Shown here piece after piece: positions 31,862 through 42,882 of a stretch of DNA of 64,000 bases. Origin of the DNA: Scedosporium boydii (Eukaryota > Ascomycota > Sordariomycetes > Microascales > Microascaceae); contig NJFT01000010.1 in assembly GCA_002221725.1 (NCBI GenBank), positions 302,828 through 366,827 on the forward strand, written 5' to 3'. Every line of letters begins with the position of its first letter. Within the stretch, counting starts at the first letter, position 1. The position numbers were made by a program, and so were the translations under genes. A model generated the notes under the pieces. The model was not told where the DNA came from, searched no databases, and saw only the letters and a list, made by a program, of their open reading frames with translations.

Positions 31862-33413
31862 ATGGCCACCAAAATCCACACTCTCGCCGACGTGCAAAAG
31901 CACAACAAGCCCACGGACGCGTGGATCGTCGTCCACAACAAAGTCTACAACATCACCAACTACCTCGAGGACCATCCCGGCGGCGGCGCCGTCCTGCTGG
32001 AAGTCGCCGGCAAAGATGCCACAGAGGAGTTTGAGGAGATTGGTCACTCTGCCGAGGCGAATGATGCTCTCGCTGAATTGTGCGTCGGATCTCTGCCTGA
32101 GGAGGTATGCGATATATGTTTTTGTTCCTATTTACCGTCTTCCCCCTCTTGATATTTCGATTAACCCTGGAGCTAACCATCACTCTTGAATATAGGAACA
32201 CGCCGAAGAGGTCGAAACCTACCGTCCCGAATTCCAACAAATCGGCTACGAAGCCGCCGTCGCCTCAAAGAAGGGAAACAACGCCTCCGTCTCTCTCCGC
32301 CGCGTAGCAGGCGCCATTGTCAAGATTGGTCTCGTCGGCGGCGTCGGCGCGGGAATCTGGGCCGCCAACACGGGAAAGGTCGATACGCAAATTCTTCGCC
32401 AAGTCTACCAACAAATCACGATCCCGCGCTCCGTACCCACGGGACGGTTCTGGTGGGGATTCGGCCTCGCAACCGTGGCTGAGACGTCGGCCAGTCTTGG
32501 CTTGTTCGTCTGGTTGTGGTCTAAGCTCGATGTCCAGAGCGAATTTACCAAGAAACCTCCCTATCGCGCTGCCCGTAGGGACAAGGTCATTCCTCTCCCG
32601 AAGGCCAAGATACAGACCTCCAGCAAGGCCGGCTCTGCTTCTTCTACTGTGTCTTCCCCTTCGCGCGTTCTTGAGCCTCAGGCCTGGAAGCCCTTCAAGC
32701 TCGTGCGAAAGACGCTCGTTTCGGCCGGCGTCTACCGGCTCGTCTTTGCCCTGCCGCACTTCGAGGATGTCCTCGGCCTCCCCACAGGCCAACACATTGC
32801 TCTCCGCGCCACCATCAACGGACAAAACGTCGCTCGCTCCTACACGCCCATCTCCAACAACAGCGACCTCGGTCGAATCGAGCTCCTCATCAGGGTCTAC
32901 GACAAGGGCCTCATGACCAAGCACCTCGAGGGCATGCAGATCGGCGAGACCATCGACATCCGCGGGCCCAAGGGCTCGATGCAGTACAGCGACAAGTACG
33001 CCAAGCACATCGGCATGATTGCCGGAGGCACGGGCATCACGCCCATGTACCAGCTCATCCGGGCCATCTGCGCCGACGAGTCGGACGACACCAAGATCAC
33101 CCTGCTCTACGCGAACAATACCGAGGATAGCATCCTCATGAGAGATGAGCTTGATGGCTTCGCGCTTCAGTGTCCCGAGAAGTTCCAGGTGCATTATGTT
33201 CTCGCCAAAGCGCCTGAAGGCTGGAAGGGAGCTACGGGATTCGTTACGGCGGATTTGATTAAGAAGCATCTTCACAAGGCGGATAATGATACCAGGGTTC
33301 TTCTTTGTGGACCGCCGCCGATGATTGAGGCGACGAAGAAGAACTTGGGTTCGCTTGGGTTCAAGCTACCTGGAGCGATGCCCAAGATGACGGATCAGAT
33401 TTTCTTGTTCTAA
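31862..33413 (+). CDS. Cytochrome b5 - NADH-cytochrome b5 reductase fusion
   Basis: Exons 31862-32104 and 32196-33413 encode 486 residues. Residues 1-80 are a cytochrome b5 domain with the heme-ligand motif DHPGGGAVLLEVAG and the second His in EEIGHSAEA. A middle stretch contains one or two hydrophobic segments (VAGAIVKIGLVGGVGAGIWAA; SASLGLFVWLWSKL) that should anchor the protein in a membrane. The C-terminal half is a ferredoxin-reductase module: FAD motif RSYTPIS, NADH-binding GGTGITPMYQLI and CGPPPMIEATKKNLG, ending in FLF. It passes electrons from NADH through FAD to heme b5 and on to acceptors such as P450s or desaturases. The start has a favourable CACCATGG context. The intron has a typical GCTAAC branch site. 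Confidence 0.95.
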
Positions 33414-34011
33414 GGGGGGATGTCGTCTTGACACATGCGAAACGAAAAGAAAACGGGGAGTGGAGTCTGTCGAGAGAGGGGAGGTGGATCTGGAGCCAGC
33501 CTCCATGTACGTATTTGGTATAATAGATGTAGCAAAAATAGATCAAGATTCATTATTTTAAGGAGCCTAGCACTAGCCATCGCGCTGAAGATTGACAGAA
33601 TACGCACTAGACTAGTGACCTAGAGATAGCTAGATTCTAGAACATTGAGTCTTCGATAATGTCAAAGCCTAAACTATGGACCCCCCTGTACTCTTGGACC
33701 CGTCATTCAAATCCAGCCTATCTCTATTCGTTATTCTCATACGCCCTAGCTAGTGGGACCGGGGTCCGTCCGTGATACCGGTTCCTTGTCTGTCGAAAGT
33801 AGAGCGAACCTTGTTAATTAGCGCATCGTGGCTGTGATGCGTGAATCTAGGCCCTATCCGAAGTTTCCGCGAATGTGAGGCTTTACTCGAGCTATGAGCG
33901 TCCAGGGTACAGGTCGCAGCAGAGAACTTTAAACTGCCGAATTATCCGTTCTATCCTGTTTCAAGGAGCTTGGAGCTACCGAGGCAGATAACACTGCTGA
34001 TCTCTCCCATC
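33414..34011. other. Intergenic, no gene seen
   Basis: Convergent 3' flank of the b5-reductase and DUF7770-like genes. Nothing further recognised. Confidence 0.4.
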
Positions 34012-34545
34012 TCAGCCATAATACGCGCCGCGGTTCAAAGGCAGATGACCGCCAGTAGGCTTCGATTCCGCAAACTCCACCAGAACGTCCTCTCTTACCT
34101 TTCGCGCCTCGGCAGGATCGGTTGTCAGACCGAGACGCAGAAACAAATCAACCTAGTCGCGGGTCCACATCCTACAGCCCCGTCCAGTCTCGTCAAACTC
34201 GTATTTATGCCGTCCCGCGTTCGTAATGGCGTCAATGAACTGGCCAACGACTAACCCTGGTGCTACGGAGATGACAACGTTGGCTTTCGAGCCTCCGGGA
34301 ATGGTGGGTCCTGGAATTCCGCTGGGGTTCGGGTCGATGCGGACGGTTCGCATGGGTCCAACGGAGAAGTAGAGACCCCAGTGGTTGCCTCCCGGAACTT
34401 CGGCAATCGGTGGGTGGGCCACGGCGAGGATCCTGTGGACGGGGAGGCTGCGAATCTTCTCTTCGCTTTTTGAAGGGACGAAAACGATGGGTTTGAAAGG
34501 TGGCGCGGAGGGCATTGTCCAACCTTGTGGCTGGGAGCTTGTCAT
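34012..34545 (-). CDS. DUF7770-like protein with in-frame UAG
   Basis: The frame starts at MTSSQPQGWTMPS (the Met at 34635 is further upstream and less likely). It has the pattern I associate with the fungal DUF7770 family: VHRILAVAHP, GGNHWGLYFSVG, VRIDPNPSG and a late GRGCRMW. TAG at 34153-34155 follows RMWTRD. The same frame then continues for 46 more codons with ordinary composition (VDLFLRLGLTTDPAEAR, then VLVEFAESKP) and ends at TGA 34012-34014. In related proteins a further helix after GRGCRxW is expected, so the downstream part is probably homologous coding sequence. The stop may truncate the protein, be read through, or be edited to UGG. Molecular function of the family is unknown. 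Confidence 0.5.
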
Positions 34546-36189
34546 TCTTTTCTTCTTTTCCCTTATTGCCCACAGAACGTTCGAGTATTGTGAGAGGCGG
34601 TGCGAGGGAGTTTCGGGGTAGAGGTAGAGACCCAACCTCTCATTGGGGGCTACAGAGGACTCTGCCGCCGACTAAGCTCCTGATCTTGCGGAACACGTTT
34701 CTACCGGAGCTCGAAAGCCATCGGGATCCTCGATTTGTTGACGGACACAACCAATTACCAATAAACCCTTGATGTAAATGGAATGTTCGAACGGATTTCG
34801 ACGGTAACAAAGTCAATTCGTGCTTTGATTCTTGTTCTTGGGGGCGTTGTTGGTGCTGTCTGAGGCGGGAAACAAGCGGTTTCTTTGATTTCAGGACTTG
34901 ATGAATAATCAGGAAGATCTCTTGTTGACATCCGTTGCCCTTTGACATCTTAGAGAATCTCATAACTGGAATAAGAGAAGACATGGAAGGATTTACTGAT
35001 CACAGCTAGATTAAGCCTCAAGGAAGGGGAAATGAAGCCAGTCTCACTGATTATATTTCCATTTCCTAGAAATCTAAGTCAAATTTCATACTCCAGTGAT
35101 CTCTGGCTGATTAGGGCATGCATAACCTGCCGAACAACACTGTTTCTTTCCAGTGGCCAAACTCAAACTCTTTCCATTCACCATCTCTCGTTCTCATCAG
35201 TCTTTATCACAATGCACCCTCTGGATCGACCCTCAATTTTCCAGGATTTCTTTTTTTGCTTATTTCCAACAGCTATTAGTCCCACAATTATCCAATTACC
35301 TGAACGGCAAGGCCGTCAACATTTCTCAATGAAATCATTCATCAATTCATCACCAGGCAGCCCTGTGTCAAGTTACTGAATTATCTGGAGTGGCCTGTTT
35401 GTTGGACCACCCTTCGTCTGTGGCTCGTTGGGTCACGGAGACCTCGTCTCCGGCCTCTAGCCTGGCCCCACCACTTCATACAATCGGGTTCAATGTGTGA
35501 TCGTCAGGGAGCATGTCCCCGGATGGCACGTTGACCCGGACAGGTCCAGATATAGACCATCCTTCAAACGTTAGTATCTTCACCCTGAGGACCGGGTGCG
35601 AACTCGGTTCCGGGCCTCTGTAAGGCTACTACACTTCCATATTCTCAGGTCGGGGATGGGCTGGCTATTCTTAACTACAGTATTAACCGCCCTGGTAAGG
35701 ATTCGGGACCTTGCCATATATAGATCTCGATATATGTTGGTTTGCCTGATCCTCGTGGATTGCGTCCACGGGGCGACTCCTCGTCAAGACTTGGAACGGT
35801 TCCAGATATGAACTCACATTCGTACGCTGTTACTGCCTGCGGAGGAGAGCCTAGTTGATTAGGCAATTATTCAGAGGACGGTCGGGGAGTGCGGATTCAT
35901 CGACCCTCCGAAAAGCCTGGTTGATCGGACAATTTTTCGGAGGGTGGTTGTATACAATCAAGGCGCGGTCGAAAAGCAGTGCGGATTCCTTGACCCTCCC
36001 AAGAGCCTGGACCGCGGGTCTGGGGGTTTTTCGGTGTCAAGGACGGCCGGTGCTGGGTAGTACCCCTTCCACACATCGGTAAGCATTGCCTTTTCTTTTC
36101 TTCTTCTTCTTCTGTTTCTTTGATTCTAATCTTTCCAGAAGTGAAGGGTTCTAGGAAACCAGCATACTCTAGATTTTCCCAGCGGCCCG
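34546..36189. other. Long intergenic region, no gene seen
   Basis: About 1.6 kb without a supported gene. It includes a degenerate direct repeat (separate entry) and a CT-rich leader-like tract near 36088-36122. Confidence 0.4.
35888..36010 (+). repeat. Degenerate direct repeat, about 90-bp period
   Basis: AGTGCGGATTCATCGACCCT followed by CCGAAAAGCCTGG (from 35889) recurs as AGTGCGGATTCCTTGACCCT followed by CCCAAGAGCCTGG (from 35979). Parts of the intervening sequence (GGACAATTTTTCGGAGGG) resemble AGGCAATTATTCAGAGGAC just upstream, so a third, more worn unit may precede. Confidence 0.6.
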
Positions 36190-37061
36190 ATGTCGAACGA
36201 AGAGTTTGTCCAGCGATTCCTCGAGGGCCCCGCCTACCGCAAATGCTGCCATCTCCAGTTCATAAAGTTAAACGACGATCTCCAATCATGAGCGGACCCT
36301 ACGTCTCGCGCTGCGAGGTCGGCGCGCAAAACCTTGCGGAAGCCATGGGGGTTTGCGTCCCCAGAATTTACCGAGTCATCGAAGCCCCCCTCCCAGGCTT
36401 TGCCACTAAGCACGGCAAAGATCAATTCTGCTTCATTGTTATGCAGAAGATAAACAGACGTCGTCTCGATCAGGCCTGGAGCGTCCTGTGCCTGGAGGAG
36501 TGCGAAGGGATCGCTCAGGAAGTGGTATGTTATTCTAAAGCTCCAAACCACCTCGATGAATCATCAGCCGGTGGGCTCGGTGGGCGCTGGCCCGTACGAG
36601 ATGCATTACGGCCCGTTCTTTCCCATGGAGGGTGGCGGTACCTTCGTCAACGAACGGCACGTCGCGGATGAGTTCAACTAGCGACTCATTGGGTGCATTG
36701 AGTACAAGGCATTGCCCGAGAACACTCCCTTTTTCAGAGCCTATGATTTGGTCCTGACGCATCGCAATCTCGTAACTTGGACCATTTTCTTGGAAAACGG
36801 GACCAACGAGGTCTATTTCACGGGTTGGGGGAACGCTGGTTTTTATCCCGCCGGTCTGGATCTCGCGGTGCTCAGCCGCCAACCCATTGAGCGGGGGACG
36901 TGAAGTTCGCCGAGATGGTGCTGGAGAAATTCCCCATAGATAAACGCGAGGCTTACGACCAGTTGGACGTGCTTGACAAAGCTGAGTTCGAGATGGGACT
37001 CCTCCCTAAACGATCCATGTACGGGAGGTGGGTTGAGGACCCCTGCGAAGAGGAATTTTAA
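36190..37061 (+). pseudogene. APH-type (aminoglycoside phosphotransferase-like) kinase, decayed
   Basis: The relic starts at MSNEEFVQRFLEGPAYRKC. After a frameshift near 36280 it continues with SGPYVSRCEVGAQNLAEAMG and VPRIYRVIEAP. Further on come FFPMEGGGTFVNERHV, FFRAYDLVLTHRNLV, IFLENGTNEVYFTGWGNAG and LDLAVLSRQPIE. After another frameshift near 36893 comes FAEMVLEKFPIDKREAYDQL, and the frame ends at TAA 37059-37061. TAG at 36679-36681 interrupts it. The family's catalytic HGDLxxxN reads HRNLVTWT, and the metal-binding IDW/DW is replaced by TGW. Loss of the catalytic Asp and the Mg2+ ligands together with frameshifts shows this kinase-fold gene is dead. Confidence 0.78.
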
Positions 37062-38483
37062 TCATCACGAATGGGATCATCGACATCATCCCCGACCGAC
37101 GAGACGCCGCAATGGAATGAATGCCCCTAGCGCAAGACACCCAACGAAAACGTGTTATGTTCACGACGGAAAATGAAAATCATCAAAAATGAAGGAAAAA
37201 AAGATGATGACATACTTATTTCACTTGCGTACAATGACTTCGATCTCCTTTCGGCTGCCCGCGCCATAGATCTCGGAACGGTATGCCGCCGTCGCCCAGC
37301 AACGCCCGACGACGGAGGAATTGGGGAAAGACCCTGGGCAGGGCTATCATAGCACTAGGACGGTAACGGCCGATATGAAAGTCAAAACACGCAGTGTCGA
37401 TACCAAGCAAATTGATTTTTCTTAAAATTCTGTAAAGTGGTTCATTTGCAGGTCGTGATGTGTTGTGTTGTGAAATCCGCACCTTCTAAGTTTCCAAGAC
37501 GTTGTCGTCGTTCTGATTATGTCAGCCTCAGTACGTGTCGCGACCCAGAAAGAGCGAGGCGTGTTGGCGGTGATGGACGCGTTGCCATGGGCCACGGCAC
37601 GGGCAACACGGGCAACATCGGAATGAGCGATGGAGGGCGACCACGTTCTGGACGCGTGGCATAAGTTCCAGTGATTCACCCTTCGTATCGTGGCTTGCCA
37701 TGTGCCATGGACTCCACGTCTCGGTAGAGCACTAGTGTGTCGATAGGCAAATCTCGGAACCGCTCACTACGCCCCAAGTCTACCCCCATCGAAGACGCCT
37801 TCTCCCACGTCGATGACGTCCTGCATGGGGGCCAAGGCTCCAATCCTAGTCAATCCTGTGCCAATGAATCTACTAAGATCTACCACGGCCGAAAATTCTG
37901 CAGCCGTTGCCGAGACCAAACCAATCCCGGCATAACCGGCAGCTTAGAAATTCAAGGTTACAGAGATAAGGCCCCTTGCGGGAAATATTCTAGTGTACAC
38001 TAAAAAAGTGCCAAAAAGCTTAATTCAATCAGTGAAACCAAGGTTAATACCGGCCCGAAGCGCGTTGTAACCCCCTTGACGAGGCAGTTGTTGTCTAGTC
38101 CGGCTGGTCCGCGAGGCGGCGCCGAGAAAAAGATCACGGCCGAAATTCGGACGGGATATCTCCGATGGAGAATTTCCCAATTCAAGCTTTTCCCTGCAGC
38201 CACCGGAGCCCCACGTCACCGTCTTCAACCCCGGCCCGGAGTTGTCACGGCGTCTTGGCATTTTCGGGGGTTGTAAATTAGCTCGATTTTTGTTAGATAT
38301 GGCCTACTTAAGTAGTGGAAGCCTCCGGACAGACTGGGAAATTTGATATTGGAGAGTGTTCGAAAAGTAATTCTTATCCATCCATCTCTCTGACCTTACT
38401 CATTCTCATTGGAAACACTCTGTTCATTCTTCCTCATTACATCCCTTTTCTCATAACTTATATATTATTCCACAAATACAGAC
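37062..38483. other. Intergenic, no gene seen
   Basis: About 1.4 kb. No gene or clear repeat was recognised. The last 130 bp form a T/C-rich leader before the dehydrogenase start. Confidence 0.4.
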
Positions 38484-40381
38484 ATGACTTGGCAACGCCC
38501 TGAAATTGGCTCCAGACCCGTCCTGGTCCTCGGCGCCGGCGTTCTCGGCCGGCGAATCGCTTGCAGCTTCGCAGCGGCTGGCTACAACGTCAACATCTAT
38601 GACCTGTCCCCCGAATGTCGGCAGGCCGGTCTCGACTACGTTGAGGGCCACAAGGAAGAATTCAACGACGTGCTGCTAAAGACCCGCCGCTCCCACGGCT
38701 CCTGCACGGCTTTCGCCTCCCTCGATGAGGCTGTGAAGGACGCCTGGCTCGTCATCGAGGCCATCCCCGAGAAGCTGCAGCTCAAGATTGATATATACGG
38801 CCAGTTGGATGGCATTGCGCCCGCTGATTGCATTTTCGGATCGAATAGCTCTTCGTTCAAGTCGTCGCTGATGGTGGAAAAGGTTTCTGAGGACCGTCGG
38901 GCGCTCGTTTGCAATGTCCATTACACTATGCCACCGGAGGTTGCTACCGTTGAGCTCATGACTGATGGCTATACTCATCCTGAAGTGTTTCCGTTCTTGA
39001 CGGAAGTGTTGAAGTCGTGTGGTATGCTCCCTGTCACTGCTAAGAAGGAATCTACAGGGTAAGCGTTTCCCTTTTATTCTGACTAGTTTTTTCTTTTCTT
39101 CTCATCAATTTCAATGAAAATTCGAGACTAACCCGGTACAGCTTCATCTTCAACCGTTTGTGGGCAGCAATCAAGCGAGAAATCCTTACAATTCTCGCCG
39201 AAGGCGTGAGCGACCCCAGCCAAATCGATCTCCTATGGAAGTACATGTTCAAGGCCCAAATCCTCCCCTGCCAGCTCATGGACCAAATCGGCCTCGACAC
39301 CGTCGCCTTCATCGAGGACAACTACATCCAAGAGCGTAAGCTCGACGGAGCCCTCACCGTCGACTGGCTTAGGGAGAATTACGTGTCGCAGGGACGAACG
39401 GGCCTCAAGAGCGGCAAGGGCGGTCTCTACCCACCGCCCTCCACGGCGAATGGCTGCAATGGATTATCCGCGAAGGGATCCCTTTACGTCCTTGACGTTG
39501 GTCTTGGCGCCAACCTCAAGAATATCGACGAGGTGGCCACCAACGGCAAGATCCTTCGCGTGGATCCCCAAACGGGCAAAGCATCCCCCATTCTCACTGG
39601 CCTGCCCATGCCCGACGGCATCGACGTGTCCCAGTCGGAGGGACGAATCTTCTGGACAAACATGGGCCCCTCTACAGCCGGCCGCGACGGCTCCGTCATG
39701 TCGAGTAAACTTGACGGCAGTGACGTAAAGACCCTCGTCCCATCAGGAGATATCTACACCCCCAAGCAGCTCGTGGTTGCAGAGAAGAGCCGCAAGGTCT
39801 ATTTCTGTGATCGCGAGGGCATGACCGTCAACCGCTGCGACTTCAACGGTCAAAACCACGAGATTCTCGTCCGTCGTTCGGCAAAAACTGGAGATGTCGA
39901 CCAGACGCAATGGTGCGTGGGTATTTCCGTCGACGAGGATGCCGGCAAGATTTACTGGACGCAAAAGGGACCCAGCAAGTCCTCCAAGGGACGCATCTTC
40001 CGCGCCAACATTGAGATTCCCAAGGGCGAGACTGCGGACTTGCGATCTGATATTGAGACGCTGTTCGAGAACCTACCCGAGCCGATTGACCTGGAAATTG
40101 ATCCGGCTACCAAGGTGCTCTACTGGACGGATCGTGGAGAGCATCCTAGGGGAAGCTCGCTTAACCGGGCGTCTGTCAGTGGAGAGGGTGTTAAGAAGGC
40201 GGCGCCTGAGATTCTAGCTAGGCACTTCCATGAACCCATTGGTCTCAGGCTCGACCGTGATAATGGCCGGGTGTTTGTGACGGACTTGGGCGGTCGCGTG
40301 TACGCGGTTGGCGAGGATACCAAGGAGAAGAAGGTTGTCTACAAGGATCATGGCAGTTATACAGGAATCACGGTGGTGTAA
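38484..40381 (+). CDS. 3-hydroxyacyl-CoA dehydrogenase-like protein fused to a YWTD beta-propeller
   Basis: Exons 38484-39058 and 39142-40381 (83-nt intron, GACTAAC branch site) encode 604 residues. Residues 1-190 form a Rossmann NAD domain (VLGAGVLGRRIACSFAAAG) with NVHYTMPPEVATVEL carrying the likely catalytic His. Residues 190-310 give the all-helical C-terminal domain (FIFNRLWAAIKREIL, IGLDTVAFIEDNY). From about residue 325 the chain becomes a six-bladed-propeller type domain with repeats IFWTNMG, VYFCDRE, IYWTQKG, LYWTDRG and VFVTDLG, like LDL-receptor YWTD or SMP-30 proteins. The first part would oxidise or reduce a hydroxy-acid or hydroxyacyl-CoA, as in L-gulonate or beta-hydroxyacyl-CoA dehydrogenases. 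The second might act on a lactone or bind ligand. No stop or intron separates the modules, so fusion is real in the sequence. Confidence 0.92.
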
Positions 40382-40769
40382 GAGATATCGCATATAGAGA
40401 GACCTATAGAGTTCTTTTGGGAGTTTAGATTGGGAACATCTTTAGAGGTAGGGGCGTTGATAGCATATGAATAGACAAATTCATGGAAGAAATATGGCGT
40501 TGCAGGAGCTAGTAATATTGCTCCGTCTTACTCTGCGCTTTTCTCTGCGCAATAATTCTTATTGGATGATGGGATAGAAATGTGGCTAAGATTTCAACGG
40601 CTGCCATTTATGGTAAGGTTAAATTTGGTCTATGATCCCAGCGTCGCATTGCGCGATTCCTGTTCAAGGAAGCACGAGCACGAGTCGGAGCGACATTTGC
40701 TATTTAACCCTGCCTGTGCCCCCAACGAAATTTCACGATGCCAAACGCATTATCTCGCCCAGGACCAAG
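40382..40769. other. Intergenic, no gene seen
   Basis: Short flank between the dehydrogenase fusion and the secreted protein gene. No further feature. Confidence 0.4.
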
Positions 40770-41819
40770 ATGCAGGCGCCAACTCTGCGCGCTGTTCTCG
40801 TAGTAGCCGCCTTCTTCTTTTCTATACAGACCGTCGGAGCGAGACGAGGAGGCGGCAGCAGTGGGAGCGACAGTGGGGGTGATGGCGGCGACGATAATGA
40901 TTCCGGTTCTGGCTCCAGTGGTGGAGGCAGCAGCACGCCCTGCGTCAACAATGGCATCCCATTACTGACCAATCTCGATATCACACGACTCGACAACTAC
41001 ACGTCCGACCCCGCATTCGGCGGCGCATACTTCCTCGGCGAAGCATCCGTCAATTATACCGTCGAGAAAAAGGACGACGACTACTGCACGCCCGTCGTGG
41101 GAGCCAAGTTTCCCAACAGACTTCTCGCCGCGGCTTTCATCGCGCCGCAGTCGCCGTGGCCCCAGGGCGCGAGTAACCCCATCGTGCTCGGGTTCAAAGG
41201 ATGGGCGACGGACGCGACGGTGGAGGACATCATGACGTCGTATGATCGGTGCGACGCGAGTCCCGATATGGTTTTCTTTAGGACGACTTCGTATTTTTCG
41301 TATACGTATCCGAATAACGAGCGGAGGGAGGTTCGCGATTCGGTGCCGTTGACGTTGTCGGCCAGTGGCGATTCGTCGACGGTGGATTTTACTGGAACGT
41401 ACGTCGGCGGACCGCAGAATAGATGGAGCAATATCTCTCTGGCGCAGTGGACGCAGGATCGGTTCTCACCTCCCGAGGGGCTCTGCAGGGGTTACACGAT
41501 TCTCGACGAGTCGATTCCGGTCGGGACTGTCCTAAATGGATCGATTAGCGCTGACGAGGTCACTCTCACTGTCAAGGGAGTAATGGAGGGTGTCATCTTT
41601 GGGGTTAATGTCAGTTTTGTGGTGGACTTTAAGGGCACGTTTGCCGCTGCGAATTCGACGCAGGCGGTCCGGGTCTCTCAGGGCGGGGATTCGATTGTTT
41701 CGTTTGAGGTGATTAACGGAAAGGAGAATGGTAATGGCCAGGGGAGGATAACTGCTTTGGGGCCGACGGCGATGACTGCTCTTTTGGTGGCAGCGGTCCT
41801 TGCGTCTGCTTATGTATGA
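40770..41819 (+). CDS. Secreted, probably GPI-anchored protein of unknown function
   Basis: An intronless gene of 349 residues. The Met at 40770 was chosen because it opens a good signal peptide (LRAVLVVAAFFFSIQTVGA); the frame is open further upstream. A low-complexity Gly/Ser/Asp linker (SGGGSSTPC) follows. The middle 260 residues contain several N-glycosylation sequons (NYTS, NYTV, NISL, NGSI, NVSF, NSTQ) and beta-rich sequence. The C-terminus is a hydrophobic segment with no basic end (TAMTALLVAAVLASAYV) after a small-residue region, which fits a GPI-attachment signal. Cell-wall or surface location is therefore likely. I do not recognise the domain. Confidence 0.82.
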   Translation: MQAPTLRAVLVVAAFFFSIQTVGARRGGGSSGSDSGGDGGDDNDSGSGSSGGGSSTPCVNNGIPLLTNLDITRLDNYTSDPAFGGAYFLGEASVNYTVEKKDDDYCTPVVGAKFPNRLLAAAFIAPQSPWPQGASNPIVLGFKGWATDATVEDIMTSYDRCDASPDMVFFRTTSYFSYTYPNNERREVRDSVPLTLSASGDSSTVDFTGTYVGGPQNRWSNISLAQWTQDRFSPPEGLCRGYTILDESIPVGTVLNGSISADEVTLTVKGVMEGVIFGVNVSFVVDFKGTFAAANSTQAVRVSQGGDSIVSFEVINGKENGNGQGRITALGPTAMTALLVAAVLASAYV

Positions 41820-42882
41820 TAAGGTGGTGATACCCTTGGTTGGACCTTGGGCTTTCGTCGGCCTCACCGTCTTCGCCAGTTTGCGCCATGTTTTTGACAC
41901 GCCACGGCGTCCCTTTCCCACGCAGATTTGACGGGAAGCAGGAGACGCAATTGAAGGAGACTGCTTCCTAAAGATGAGCCTCCGAGACAGTTTGACTGGC
42001 CGCCTTCTGAGCTACTTCGTGAGAAAGGAAGAATAAATCCCATCAGTGGCGAGACCATGGCTTTGACATCTGCCTCTGGGCTCGGCCACTTCCTCCCCCT
42101 AGCTCCAGTAATTCTGGCGACCAACTTTTACCGAGGACGCCCAGAATACGGCACAGGAAACCCTAATAGCACGGAAATGGGAGCGCTGCGTGACCCGTGG
42201 GCTGAAGACGAGTTCATCAGTGTTACAGCTCAAAGTCACAGTCTAAGCGCTGCGACAAAAGGACATGTCTGGCTGGGAGATTCCTGGCCAGACCGTTTCG
42301 GACCCTATAGAGGCAGGTAAACTGTAACAGTAGTCTTCTCTTTACTATACGCCGGTAGAGACAGCCGTTAACAGAAAGTGATGTAAGTATTATAGAGAAG
42401 GTATATAACGGTAGTAGTAGAAGGGAATAAAAGAAGAAAGGAAGTCCTACGATAATCGAAGCAGATAGAACGTTTAAGGGGGCAGTAGTGGAATGACCGA
42501 ATCTACAAGGTTACTCACTTGCACTTTTTTCTTCAGTTGGCATGGCTAAGAACCCGCCCTAGCTAAACAAGTCGGATTTTTTAGTTTCTTAGAATTGTTT
42601 TATTATAAGCTCGACTTGAAGACGTAGTAACGTCGGGGCTCTTTGTGATCGAGGCCCTCTGACTCTAATATCCCGATCCGAGTTGTCTCACCATGAGCGA
42701 GGACAGAGAGCATAGAACAAGTAGGGAACAGTTTCACTCCCCACAGATGGACATCTATGGCAAGAAGTGGACTCCTGAGAATGTAGCGGGCAAGTTTTCT
42801 ACACTTGCCAAAAGACGATCTAAGGCACTGGTTTCTATGATGTAGCTGACCACCCTGTACTCTATGTGAAATTGTAGGCGAT
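41820..42882. other. Intergenic, partly TA-rich, no gene seen
   Basis: The part near 42330-42440 is rich in TA and TAG words (AGTAGTAGTAG), as in worn repeats, but no element could be identified. No gene is seen. Confidence 0.4.

Noticed and set aside
32265..33275. A minus-strand open frame of 336 codons over the b5-reductase gene
   Set aside because: It is a shadow of a GC-rich real gene on the other strand.
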